Source: Acanthamoeba castellanii str. Neff (lineage: Eukaryota; Discosea; Longamoebia; Acanthamoebidae). From it: a DNA stretch of 12,212 bases. Shown piece after piece: positions 1 through 8,871 of this stretch. The stretch is from contig NW_004457302.1 in assembly GCF_000313135.1 (NCBI RefSeq), positions 1-12,212 of the forward strand, written 5' to 3'. The number at the start of each line of letters is the position of its first letter. Position 1 is the stretch's first letter. The position numbers were made by a program, and so were the translations under genes. A model generated the notes under the pieces. It saw nothing but the letters and a program-made list of their open reading frames with translations, was not told the DNA's origin and searched no databases.

Positions 1-3000
1 TTTGGCGCAGGTACGTCAAGGTGGTGTTCCTCACGCACTACGGCTCGCAGTACTACTGCCCAGTGAGCGTGGTGCGCATTCACGGCACCTCGCACGTGGC
101 CAACCTCAAGGAGAAGATGATCTCCAACTCCAAGGAGATCGGCCAGCGCATCAACGAGATCAAGAGCAAGCACAAGCCCAAGGACCCCAACAAGGACGCG
201 TCTGTCCCCGCCTCGCCGACGACGCACCCGGTACGCCACGGCACCTTTCTCGTCGTCAGCCACTCATGCTTTTGCTTACCATCACCATTCAAACACTCGC
301 GTCAGGTGGTCATCAACGACGACGCGACGGTGCCGAAGAAGGACACGACGCTGCCCAAGGAGGTGGCCGACCTGGCCCAAGCCGGCAACCACGCCGCCGC
401 CGCGGGTTCCGCCCCGCTCGCCCCGGCCACGCCAGGACCGGTCATGCACGACGCCCAGCCACCCAGCGGCACGACGACCTCGACCTCGAACACCACCACC
501 ACCGCACCACCAGCCAGCGCGCCGGCTTCCACCGCGACGACGGTGGCCGCAGCACCTCTGGTTGGCGATGTCAGCCCAGCCAGGGACTCATCGTTGTCGA
601 CTGGACAGCCGGCCGTGAAGGACGCCCCCGCCGCGCAGGATCACCCTGGAGCCACTGCTGCGGCCACGTCGCCCCTCGAGCCCGCCCAGCCACAAGACCA
701 GCATCTGCGGCCAGACCAAAAGTCAGTGGCCCTGGACACTCCGTTGCCGGCTTCGTCATCCGCGCATCAGGCACCCGCAACTGCGGACGCCACTGACCAG
801 CGCGCGACCGCCGCGGTCACCATCACCGCTGCCGCGCCTTCCGCCGTCGTGTCTGCTGCTCCGCAAACCACGGCAGGCGCCGCCGTAGGTGACCTGACCC
901 TACCGCAGCGTCCGATGACGAATGTCTCGACAGCGCAGCAGGTCGCCCAACAGCTCGCCGCCGGCAACGGAGAGCCGCTGATCATGGACCCGACCCGGCC
1001 TCTCTCGAGCAGCGAGGTCGACCTCGCCACCTTCACCGCGGCGCCCCCGCTCCCCGCGGCAACAACCGGTCCGGCAGCGGCGGCTGCAGACAGCACGGCT
1101 CCGACCACCGCCCCCGACGTCGTGGCGCCTGCCGTCCAGTCGCCAGTCGCCATCACCGGCAACACCACCACCACCACGATGACGACGACGACGACGAAGA
1201 CGATGACAGAAACCGCCACGGCGGCTTCCGCTCCGACCACCGGCGCGGGCGTATCCCAGGGCGCGTCCTCGGCCAACGCTGAGACTGAGCCGCCAGCATC
1301 GGCCGTGACGGTGACACAGCCGAACCTTAAGGCCGATGAGCCCGCGGGCGAGCCGCCAACGCTTTCCGACACGGCGGTCGCTGCTGCGCCCACAGTAGCG
1401 GCCGCGGTGCTTCCGGCGTCTGATAGTGTCGACAGCACGGCGCACTCCCCCACTGGCCAAGTGGTGAGCGAGCCTCCGGTAGTGGCCGAGCCGCTCGCGC
1501 CAATGGCGGCGGACGAGCGCGCCGCTTCTGCCGCGGCCGTGGCGGCCGAGCAGTCCCCCGGAGCAGGCGGCGGCGTTGGTGGTCGAACCGTCGCCTGCGA
1601 TGCGGGTCAGCATGACGCGGCTGATGCTCGAGGAGCTCCCGCAGCTCGTCGATGAGGACTTCAACACACAGGAGAGCATCTTCACCACACTGGCCAACCG
1701 CAGTACGTCACTTCACTCATGTATGTGCCGATATGAACTGTCCGGAACTAACGTTTGTGTCGTGTGTGTCGTGCGTGTGTTGTGTGTCGTGTCGTGTGTG
1801 ATGGTGTGTCTGTGTTCAGTGAAAACGCTGGAGATCAATCAGCACCTCCTCAACGCCTACCTGGAGGGCGTCGTGGCTAAGCACCTCGAGGCCTACGACG
1901 AGGTGGCCGTCGAGCTGGACAAGTTTAACAACGAACGACACTCTATCGTGAGCACGCTCCACAACGCCGTCAAATCCAACGCACAGATGGTACGACTAAG
2001 CCACACAACACACGACACGGCACGACACGGCACGACATGACACGACACGACACACACACAAGCCCGTCGACAGTGACTCACTGTCGGGAGGTGTTGATGT
2101 CTACAACAGCGCGAGGAGCACGCCAAGATCATGGACACGTGGCGCCAGGAGCTGGCCGAGGCCACGAAGAGCCTGGAGGCGCGCCTGACGGCCGAGTGCC
2201 GACACGACACGCAGCAGACTCGCGCCAAGATGGGGCACGACAGCCTGGAGCAGCTCGTGCTGGTCGCGCTGGTCGCCGCCGCCACGCACCTCCTCATCCA
2301 CATCGTGCGGCGATGCGTGGCCTGGTGCCACGCCGCGCTGCGTCGGCGCGCGATCGGCCAACGCGACTCGCGCAGGAAGAAGGACGACGACCACGACCAC
2401 TACGACAACGCCTCGGCCCGCGCCCGCGGCAAGCCGGAGGACAGCGAGGAGGGGAGCGAGAGCGATGATGGCAACGGCGGCGAGGCGGGCGCGTGGCAGC
2501 GATATCCCACCGGCTCGTTGTCGGACGGGGACGGCAGCGTGCAGCATCGGTGGACGCTGGTGCGACGGAACCGAGGCGGCCGTAAGAGGCGCGGCACGGG
2601 CGACGGCAAGGAGAAGTGCGAGCGCCCACCGCCACCGGCGGAGGACAGTGACCACCCGAGCCTAGGGGAGCGAGCGCGCGATGACGTCTCGACACGCAAG
2701 CGCCGTCGACGGCAGGTGCGCGGGGACCACGACACGGAGAGCGAAAGCGAAAACGGCGGAGGCGAGGCTGGTGGTGATCGTCGCCGCTCGTGCGAAGACA
2801 CGGCCAAGCGTCGGCCCGACCACCGGTGGTCGCCGCCTAGCAGCAAGCGACCAGCCGCAACGCAGCAGCAGCAGCGGACACTGCACCGGGCGACTGAGCA
2901 CGAACAGGCGACCACAAACAGCAGCAAGCAGCCGGGGCACGCCAACAACAAGAAGCAGGCCAACAACGACAACAACGACAAAAAGGACAGTGTCGGCCGC

Positions 3001-3093
3001 AAGGGAGGCAAGAAGCGCTCTACCTCCGCTGACGCCACTGCCCCGTACATCGGCAGCCGACCACCACAGAAGAGCCGAAGCTTCGGCTTGTAG
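1..3093 (+). CDS. SUN-domain protein of Slp1/SUCO type, 3' part (N-terminus outside window)
   Basis: Proposed exons: <3-230, 306-1463, 1567-1702, 1820-1989, 2110-3093, giving about 891 residues of an incomplete protein. The first 35 residues (RYVKV..HYG..YYCP.S.VRI.G) match the end of a SUN domain of the Slp1/SUCO/OPT class. An Ala/Thr/Pro/Ser-rich linker follows (about residues 77-480), with a Thr-run near 1160-1200. Next comes a coiled coil (about 490-605) containing the family-like KTLEINQHLLNAYLEGV, one hydrophobic segment (about 613-635), and a 256-residue charged tail ending SFGL. Known members are ER/nuclear-envelope proteins with a luminal SUN domain that protect or fold membrane proteins; that role here is inferred. 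The tail carries a basic cluster (RKRRRR) and Gln/Asn runs, and is much longer than I expect after the membrane segment. Bases 1-10 (ending GCAG) may be the end of an upstream intron. The 1464-1566 intron is the least certain join. Confidence 0.82.
231..305 (+). other. Intron in SUN-protein gene, 75 nt, frame-neutral
   Basis: The donor is GTACGC and the acceptor ends GTCAG, in phase 0. The length is a multiple of three and there is no in-frame stop, so retention would add 25 residues. The T-rich stretch before the AG and the drop in Ala/Pro coding bias support an intron. It could still be read through. Confidence 0.7.
1464..1566 (+). other. Proposed intron that resolves a frame change in the SUN-protein gene
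   Basis: The linker frame runs into a stop at 1653-1655, while the coiled-coil frame is open from about 1567. A GTGAGC donor at 1464 and a GAGCAG acceptor ending at 1566 join the two in phase 0 (103 nt). The acceptor lacks a clear pyrimidine tract. The alternative is one missing C in the CCCCC run at 1555-1559, which would also merge the frames. Confidence 0.5.
1703..1819 (+). other. Intron in SUN-protein gene, 117 nt, GT-rich
   Basis: The donor is GTACGT and the acceptor GTTCAG, in phase 1; splicing rebuilds an ATG codon before KTLEINQ. The interior is dominated by TGTCGTG/TGTGTG repeats. The length is 3n without an in-frame stop, so the repeat would otherwise translate as a Cys/Val-rich insert inside the coiled coil, which argues that it is removed. 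Confidence 0.85.
1990..2109 (+). other. Intron in SUN-protein gene, 120 nt, CACGA repeats
   Basis: The donor is GTACGA and the acceptor ACAACAG, in phase 0. It holds eight pentamer units at 2011-2050 (CACGA with CACGG and CATGA variants) and then a short CA run. An in-frame TGA at 2038-2040 means the intron must be removed to reach the membrane segment. Confidence 0.88.
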
Positions 3094-3217
3094 AGAGACC
3101 TCTCGCAAGCTCTGCCGCCCAAGTTGATGACGATGACGATGGTGGTGAGGGATGATAGAAATAAGGTTTCTTGTTTTCTCTTGTTTTCTTTGCCGCGCGA
3201 TCGAGGTCGATCAACTT
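3094..3217. other. Convergent 3' ends of SUN-protein and MFSD1 genes
   Basis: Only 124 bases separate two facing stop codons. The stretch contains a GATGAC/GATGGTG repeat and a T-rich tract (3168-3192). No clean AATAAA is seen in either sense. The two 3' untranslated regions probably overlap. Confidence 0.6.
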
Positions 3218-5927
3218 TTAGTTCAGGAGCGACTTTTCCTCGGTGTCGTTGATGGACATGCCGCCCGCAGCAGCGCTCTCCTCCTGCATGACGCGCTTGA
3301 GCTCCTGCCGCAGCTCGCCCGACGCGTTCAGGTTTCCGTTGGTGGTCGTGTTGTCCAGCACGATCAACAACACTGCCGCGTCACACGCAACTCGGTTCAG
3401 CCCCATATCTCCAATATCTCCACCTGGGCCACGTGGTTGAGAAGAAGGGGTGGAGGCGTACCGGTCAAGCCGGCGGCGACGCCAGCGCAAGCGACGAAGA
3501 TCATGATGGGGATGGTGTACTGCCAGGTGGTGCCCTTGATGCCGTCGGCACCTAGAGGAGAGAGAGAGAGAGAGAACGGAAAAAGATCGCCAATCAATCA
3601 TCATTCCCGTTCGCGGTCGTCAACGATCATGATGGGAGGAGGGAGCTGCGTACCCTGGAGAGCACCGATGATCTGAGGAAGGACGGCCAGACCAGCGTTC
3701 TGGATCGCTGCAGGAGGGAAGACACGAGTGAGTGAGACCTTTAGGAAAACGAAACGAAACGAAAAACAAAAAAAGGGGACGTAGCAAGAGGTGAAGGTTG
3801 GCACGCACCAGTCATGGCACCGTAGGCGGTACCGAGGTGCTTGGGCGCAATGATGAAGGGCAGCAGAGGCCAGATGGAGGCCGCGAACATGGAGTAGCCG
3901 ATACCTGCGCGCGTGCGGTGTGAGCGGTTTAGGCGACCAATCAACATAACACAATGCTGGGAAGGACACGGTAAGTAAAAAAAAAAAAAAAAGGTATTGG
4001 CTGCTGCGCGTACCGAGCCAGACCATGATAACGATGGGGTGAATCTCGAACCACTCGTTGGCGTTACCCAGGAAGCCCATGTGAGCCACAACCAACTGGT
4101 GAAGAAGAAGAAGAAGAAGACAACAACAACAACAACAACAAGAGTAGAGCAGGATCAGTCTACAAGCTCGTTATAATAATAATAATAATAATAAAGCAAA
4201 GTGCGGGCGCGCACCATGAAGCAAGACCAAAGCATCCAGTAGAGAGCCTTGCCCATCTTGTCGATCATGTAGCCGAAAGCTTTTAGGAGTGAAAAGAAGA
4301 AGAAGAAGAAGAAAGAAAATCGTGAGAAAAGTGGGTCACCACACGAGGTGCGAAGGAAGGAGTGGGGCAGGTACTGGGCGAGGCAATGACGGAGACGAAG
4401 TTGGGGATCGAAATGAAGAGGGTGGCGATGTCCTCCGAGTACTTGGAGCCCGTCTTTTGCATGATGTCCGACGCCACCGTGTAGAACGTGAGCACGCCTG
4501 CGCGACGATGATGATGACGACGATGGTGGACAGTGAGTACACTGCTACTGACAATGGTTGTTGCTTGTGGTGTGTGGGTGTGTTGTGTGTGTGTTGTGTG
4601 TGGTGGACGCACCGACGTAGAAGAAGACGCAGATGAAGTAGATGAACCAGGTGGCGATGGGGAACTTGAAGACCTGGAGGAGCGAGAGCAGGATCTGGGC
4701 GAAGGTCTCCTTCTCCTTGGGCTCGTCCTTGTTCACGGCGCGGCGCTCGCCCGCCTTATCGAACACAGCCAGCAGGATACAGGCTGCATCGCACGACACA
4801 CAAGACACGACACGACACACACGACGGCAAGGGTCAGGAGACGAGAGTCATCGAGGGCCGGAGAGGAGCCGACGGTACCGGAGAAGGAGATGAGACAAGT
4901 GCCAGCGCCGAACCACACGGCGAAGGGCACGCTGACCTTGGCCAGGAAGGGCGTGACGGCAAAGTTCACCGACGAGCCTGTAGCCGTTCATAACAACACA
5001 CAACGCAACACACACACACACACACACAACATAGAAGGCGTGAGGCTAGGCGCCGACGAGGCCGAGCGGTGGAGCGCAGATGAAAAGCGCGTACCGATAC
5101 GGGCGAAGGAGAGCACGAGGCCGAAGGCCAGGGCGAGCTGCGGGCCGTCGAACCAGCGGGCGGTGAAGTTGTTCTGCGCGACGGTGAGCGACTCGCCGCC
5201 GAGACCGAAGATGAAGCGGCCGACCAGGCACACGTAGTACTGCTGCACCTGGATGCCCACGGCGAACATCAACTCGCCCAGCAGGATGAACGAGCAGAAC
5301 AGCAGCGCCTGCCAACATCAACAACAACAAGAACATGAAGAAGAAGAGGAAGGGGGTGAGCAACTCGCTACACGGCTGCTACTTGTTGAAGGAGGAGGTG
5401 AAAGTAGCACGTACGCCCATCCTGAGGCCGGTGAGGCGATCGATGATGAAGCCGCCGAAGAAGCACAGGATGGTGTTGGGGTACGAGTAGACGGAGTACA
5501 GGTTCAAGTTGTCTGTCATGGACGAAGAAGACGAAGTGAACCGAGTAGCAGCACGCGTTGTGAGAGAAGGTCAAGAAGTGCGAGTAGAGCCTCGAAAAGA
5601 TGGGCGAGCTTCGAAGGAGGGAGGCAATACCGGCAGAGGTGTACTTGTCGGGGCCGCCGAACCACACCTGCAGCTGCTTGAACAGGGCACCGGGCGTATC
5701 GAACACCCAGTAGCTGCCTGTAGGGAGGTTGAGGCGGGTCAAAATGGAAATGGAATTCTTGGGTCCTTCAATTGCTAATCGGCCGTTCCAACCGACATGC
5801 GCCGCAGGCCTAAGAGGAGTATACCGAATGTGAGCCACATGATGAAGAGCAGAATGATCCACCTGTAGGCGACATCGAGGCAGCTCTTCTTCTGAGGGGC
5901 CTGGGATTCGATCTCAGAGTACTTCAT
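3218..5927 (-). CDS. MFSD1-type major facilitator transporter
   Basis: Complement of 13 exons: 5825-5927, 5631-5717, 5415-5512, 5095-5308, 4879-4977, 4613-4783, 4375-4497, 4215-4279, 4014-4095, 3809-3904, 3654-3707, 3462-3551, 3218-3372. The total is 1437 nt, 478 aa, close to animal MFSD1. Family-diagnostic stretches run in order: RWIILLFIMWLTFGSYWVFD (TM1), NTILCFFGGFIIDRLTGLR (TM2 and the loop after it), GRFIFGLGGESLTVAQNNF (TM4), LALAFGLVLSFARIG, a charged central loop (DKAGERRAVNKDEPKEKE), FGYMIDKMGK, and LGTAYGAMTAIQNAGLAVLP. About 12 membrane segments are expected. Animal MFSD1 is a lysosomal dipeptide exporter that needs the partner GLMP; that function is inferred here. The C-terminus ends EEKSLLN, an acidic-dileucine sorting motif. 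The start is the first ATG before TM1, with 23 residues ahead of it. Ten of the twelve introns are in phase 1. Confidence 0.94.
3555..3575. repeat. (GA)n microsatellite in MFSD1 intron
   Basis: An uninterrupted GA run lies just inside the 3' splice site of the 3552-3653 intron. On the sense strand it is a CT tract, so it also serves as the polypyrimidine tract before CTAG. Confidence 0.85.
3977..3992. repeat. A16 homopolymer in MFSD1 intron
   Basis: A run of 16 A lies inside the 3905-4013 intron and is a T16 tract in the sense direction. It is not next to a coding 3' end, so it is not read as a poly(A) remnant. Confidence 0.85.
4101..4193. repeat. Three different triplet microsatellites in one MFSD1 intron
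   Basis: The 119-nt intron 4096-4214 holds a GAA run (4101-4119), a CAA run (about 4121-4140) and a TAA run (about 4173-4193). Together they make up about half the intron. Confidence 0.9.
4792..4824. repeat. CACGA-type pentamer repeat in MFSD1 intron
   Basis: Imperfect CACGA/CACA units lie in the 4784-4878 intron. On the gene's sense strand they read TGTCGTG. Confidence 0.75.
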
Positions 5928-6405
5928 GATTGATGCTCCCTTTCACTGGCCTAATGGGATGAGGAGGTAATTGGTCGAATTAATCATAGGAAGGCCTAAG
6001 ATTCATCATTGTCTGCCTCACATTTACTGCCCTAACCAATTAATTGGCCAAAGATTGTGAGAGGGGAGAATCCAATGCGTACAAGTTACAGCAAATTATG
6101 CGACGATTCAACCCTAATGAGGCAGGAGATGGAATCGGCGACACCAAAGGTTGAGATCGTGAAGAGGAGAACGAAAAAGGAGGCCTTTTGCCGTTGTGCC
6201 TCACGGAGTCTTCTCGCACGAACATTCCCCTCATTTTTATGCGCCTGGCCATCCCGCCCTATCGCCCATACGACTCCAACAACATCACGCCCAGCACATC
6301 ACATCAACAACATTATCAACAACATCAAGACCAGACCAAAAGGAAAGGCCTTCTTTGGTTGTCCAATTATCCACACACCCCCTAGGTTGGCCGGCTCTTG
6401 GCTGC
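5928..6405. promoter_or_regulatory. Intergenic region: MFSD1 promoter and TLDc 3' flank
   Basis: 478 bases between the MFSD1 ATG and the TLDc stop, both genes being on the minus strand. No coding sequence is supported. The MFSD1-proximal 130 bases are AT-richer than the genes and contain CCAAT motifs (sense CCAAT at 5970-5974 and a palindrome at 6036-6047). Nearer the TLDc stop there are scattered CAACATCA triplet-like runs (about 6295-6335) and no recognisable RNA gene. Confidence 0.6.
6036..6047. promoter_or_regulatory. Perfect 12-bp palindrome CCAATTAATTGG
   Basis: Reads the same on both strands and carries CCAAT at each end. It lies 109-120 bases upstream of the MFSD1 ATG. CCAAT boxes are classic NF-Y sites in other eukaryotes; use as a promoter element here is inferred. 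Confidence 0.5.
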
Positions 6406-8270
6406 TCACGCGCGGGGTCGGAGAGAGTCCGCGTTGGCCGTGCGGCCGGCGTTCTCCTGCGACCGAAGCCGGTTGGCCCATTCTTCCTTCTCCTCTTTCA
6501 ACACGAACACCTCCAGCTCGCAGATCTCAAAGTCCCTGATGTGTGTCGTGTCGTGTCGTGTCGTGTGCGCAATGATAAGATGTTAGTGTCTAAGGCTGAG
6601 GACTTGACGACACGAGATCAGAACGTACCGCGGGTCGCCACCGATGAAGTAGTGGGCCGAGCCGCCAGTCTCAGTCGCGAGGTACGGTGACGCGTAGGTG
6701 GTGCCGATCCTGCACCTGCGCTCGAGAAGGCCGAACATGAAGAACGAAGACGTTGACGAAGAACGAAGATAAAACCAAAAGGGGAGAAGTCAGTCGGCCA
6801 GGCGCGTTGTGCGAAAAAGAAATAAGAAGAATAATAATAATAATATACTAACGATAAAACAAGGGGTGGTACGCACCAAGCCGAAGGCGGAGTCTCGTGC
6901 GGGTGTCCGAGGATGCCCAGATCGAATCCCGACCCCCACAGCGGACCGTAGTACTCTGCCACAGCCAACAGACCCCGTCATCGATTGTGAGCGCCGACAA
7001 TCGCACACGCACACGCACAACCGCACAACCGCACAACCACAATCGCACACGCAACGCGCGCTCGGTACCGTGTACGAGGACGCCGTTCTTGTCGCCCCGC
7101 TGTCGGGTGAAGATCTGGGTCGGCGGTTTGTCCCACAGGTTCTTCAGCGAGAAGATGAACGGCTCGGTCGGCAGGCCCTTCTCCGCGGCCAACCGCGCGT
7201 CGCGAGCCTTCCGCGCCCGCTTGGCCCGCTTGGCCTCCAGCGCGGCCTTGCGCTGCGCCTGCTTCTCCTCCGATTTGTCGTGGTCCACATCAACATCACC
7301 ATCACCCGTGTTGGCCCTCTTCTTAGTGCGCCGCTTCTTCCTGCTCGTCGCCGCTGCCGCCTCGTCGTCGTCGTCGGCGGCGGCGGACTCGAGGTGGGCG
7401 TGGTCGGTGGTGGTGTCGACCGCGACGTCGTGCGTGGCGTCGGCCAGTTCGTCGTCGGTTGCTGGTTCCTTTTCCTCCTCCAGGTTTTCCTCCTCGAGGC
7501 TTTCCTCGATTTGTTCGTCTTCGCTCTCGGCGTCGTCGTCGTCGCTGACCCCGATGGCGTGCGACCTGAGGGCCAGGTTGGCGCTCTCGTCGCTGTCCTG
7601 GCGGAGCGTGATCCACGACACGGCGTTGTAGCCCCCGAATATACAGCTGGACACACACACACACACACAAGAAATTAAGCGTGTGGTCGTGTCGTTGGTC
7701 GTGTGCGATGGTGCGTGTGCGTGTGCGTGTCGTTGCTCGAGACGTACTCTTTCGGCGAGTGCGCAACGCAGACGGTGGGACCCACGCAATCGTTGAATCG
7801 ATGGAAGGCGTCCAGCGAGAAGCCGTCACGCGACCCCCTGCACCCAAGGTACTTCGTTAGCCGCACGCACGCGAGCTCTCTTTGGTGCGTACCACGCGCG
7901 CGTGGTGAGTGGTTAGTTCGGAGGTGGAGTACCTGTAGTGGAGGACCCAACGCGCCTCGCGGGCACCGACCCACTGGATGAGCGTCTGCCGCAGCTCCTT
8001 GTCCAGTATCTTCGACTCTCCAAAGTTGAGCGCTGTCGTGTCGTGTCGTGTCGTGTCGTGTCGTGTCGTGTGCGGTGTGTGTGTGTGTGTGATGGCGTGC
8101 GTGTGCGGGTGTGTGGCGTGAGTCGGTGCCGTCCGGAGGGCACTGCGTGCGTGCGTGAGCGAGCGCATACTCAAGTTGAGGCACATTTGCTTCCACGTGA
8201 TGCCGGGCGCGGTCTTGGTTTTGCTCGCGCACTCCCCCAGGCCCTCTTGCCTGACGCTCTTCACGTACAT
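6406..8270 (-). CDS. TLDc-domain protein with large charged insertion
   Basis: Complement of 7 exons: 8171-8270, 7933-8032, 7748-7837, 7069-7646, 6877-6955, 6629-6709, 6406-6535. The total is 1158 nt, 385 aa. TLDc landmarks appear in order: GESKIL (about residues 38-43), W.L.YRGSRDGFSLDAFH, GPTV.VAHS, IFGGYNAVSW (99-108), PFIFSLKN (259-266), EYYGPLWGSGFDLGIL, IGTTYASPY, and DFEICELEVFVL (344-355). TLDc proteins (OXR1, NCOA7, yeast Oxr1) bind V-ATPase and act in oxidative-stress resistance; that role is inferred here. Between W108 and P259 lies an insertion: first Asp/Glu-rich, then basic with RKKRRTKKR, then an Ala/Lys/Arg helix-like stretch. The start is the ATG at 8270. The same frame stays open upstream to 8837, and an AG at 8278-8279 could be an acceptor, so more N-terminal sequence is possible. 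The first 37 residues match nothing I recognise. Confidence 0.9.
6546..6565. repeat. (TCGTG)4 pentamer in TLDc intron
   Basis: Four perfect TCGTG units lie just inside the 3' splice site of the 6536-6628 intron. Confidence 0.9.
6710..6876 (-). other. Longest TLDc intron, 167 nt
   Basis: The donor is GTGCGT and the acceptor GTGCAG, in phase 2. It contains GAAGAACGAAGA-like repeats and an AT-rich ATAATAATAATAATATACTAAC stretch near the donor. A TLDc match resumes on both sides (SAW before, IGTTYASP after). Confidence 0.85.
8036..8070. repeat. (TCGTG)7 pentamer array in TLDc intron
   Basis: Seven perfect tandem TCGTG units lie next to the 3' splice site of the 8033-8170 intron, followed by GTGTGTGT and GCGTGTGCG repeats. 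This is the cleanest copy of a pentamer found in introns of all five genes. Confidence 0.95.
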
Positions 8271-8871
8271 CGTCCGCCTGCAGCGACCACACGCCGAGGC
8301 AGCATTTCTGTGAGCCACCAAAGAGAAGAAGATGAAGCAGAAAGCGAAAGCAGGCAAGCAAGCGAAGATGTGGCATAAAAGTACCAAAAAGATTCGTCGT
8401 CGCATATCTCCTTCCACTGCCGTGGTGAGAGAGCAAGGTGGCGGCCAAAAGGTGAATAAAATTAATATAAAAATAAAATTAATCCACATAAAACAACAGA
8501 TGTGTTTGCATCTAAAAGAGTGCAGATGATAAGCTGAGGGTTGGTTGTTACTCAGAAAAAAGAAGGGGGGGGGCGTGCCTGGGAAGATACCAGGCAGCAA
8601 AGGGCGATGGTCTGGGGAGGAAGGAAGCTCAACACCTGGCAGCATGCCTCGACAGGCAAAACAGAGAAGGGATCCTTCCTTGGATGTAGCTCCATTCAGC
8701 TGACCCGGGAATGCTGGCGAGATGTAAAGGAGGGAAAACAAAAACAAGATTTCTTGCAAGTAAAAGCGAAGGACCCTCAACGTTCTCTGCCATTGGACGG
8801 CGAGGGTTGTGAAACAAAAACTAAAACCAAAAAGCAAGGCAGAGCCTACCCATTTCTACAGCGTGTCCGCC
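8271..8871. promoter_or_regulatory. Divergent intergenic region between TLDc and zinc-finger genes
   Basis: 601 bases with start codons facing away at each end. The AT-rich core at 8455-8483 has a TATAAAAA (8466-8473) and a 12-bp direct repeat. Other features are a G9 run at 8565-8573, a small inverted repeat (GCCTGG..CCAGGC, 8577-8595), and a TTTCTACAG at 8853-8861 that may be a 5'-UTR splice acceptor just before the plus-strand ATG. Open frames cross it on both strands, but none shows a recognisable domain. Confidence 0.6.
8455..8483. repeat. 12-bp direct repeat AATAAAATTAAT
   Basis: Two perfect copies lie at 8455-8466 and 8472-8483, overlapping a TATAAAAA. Position and AT content fit a core promoter element or nucleosome-free region; this is an inference. 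Confidence 0.7.

Noticed and set aside
2..796. Plus-strand frame beginning at base 2
   Set aside because: It is a shifted reading of the SUN domain and linker. The SUN motif lies in the other frame.
767..1697. Long open frames on the minus strand opposite the Ala/Thr linker (767-1453 and 900-1697)
   Set aside because: They mirror the GC-rich, low-complexity linker (Ala/Val and Arg/Gly-rich shadows), have no domain, and overlap a frame that continues a recognisable SUN-family protein.
3977..3992. A16 run as the poly(A) tail of a retrocopy
   Set aside because: It lies inside an intron of an intact multi-exon gene, with no target-site duplication or retrocopied sequence beside it.
8280..8837. 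Minus-strand open frame of more than 500 bases upstream of the TLDc start
   Set aside because: It runs through AT-rich promoter-like DNA and has odd hydrophobic/Phe-rich composition. Only the part near 8405 was kept as a possible extension.
8541..8870. Plus-strand open frame upstream of the zinc-finger gene
   Set aside because: It is Lys/Gly-rich without a domain, crosses the promoter region and a G9 run, and is out of keeping with the strong ATG at 8872. It is kept only as an alternative start in the frame-break finding.
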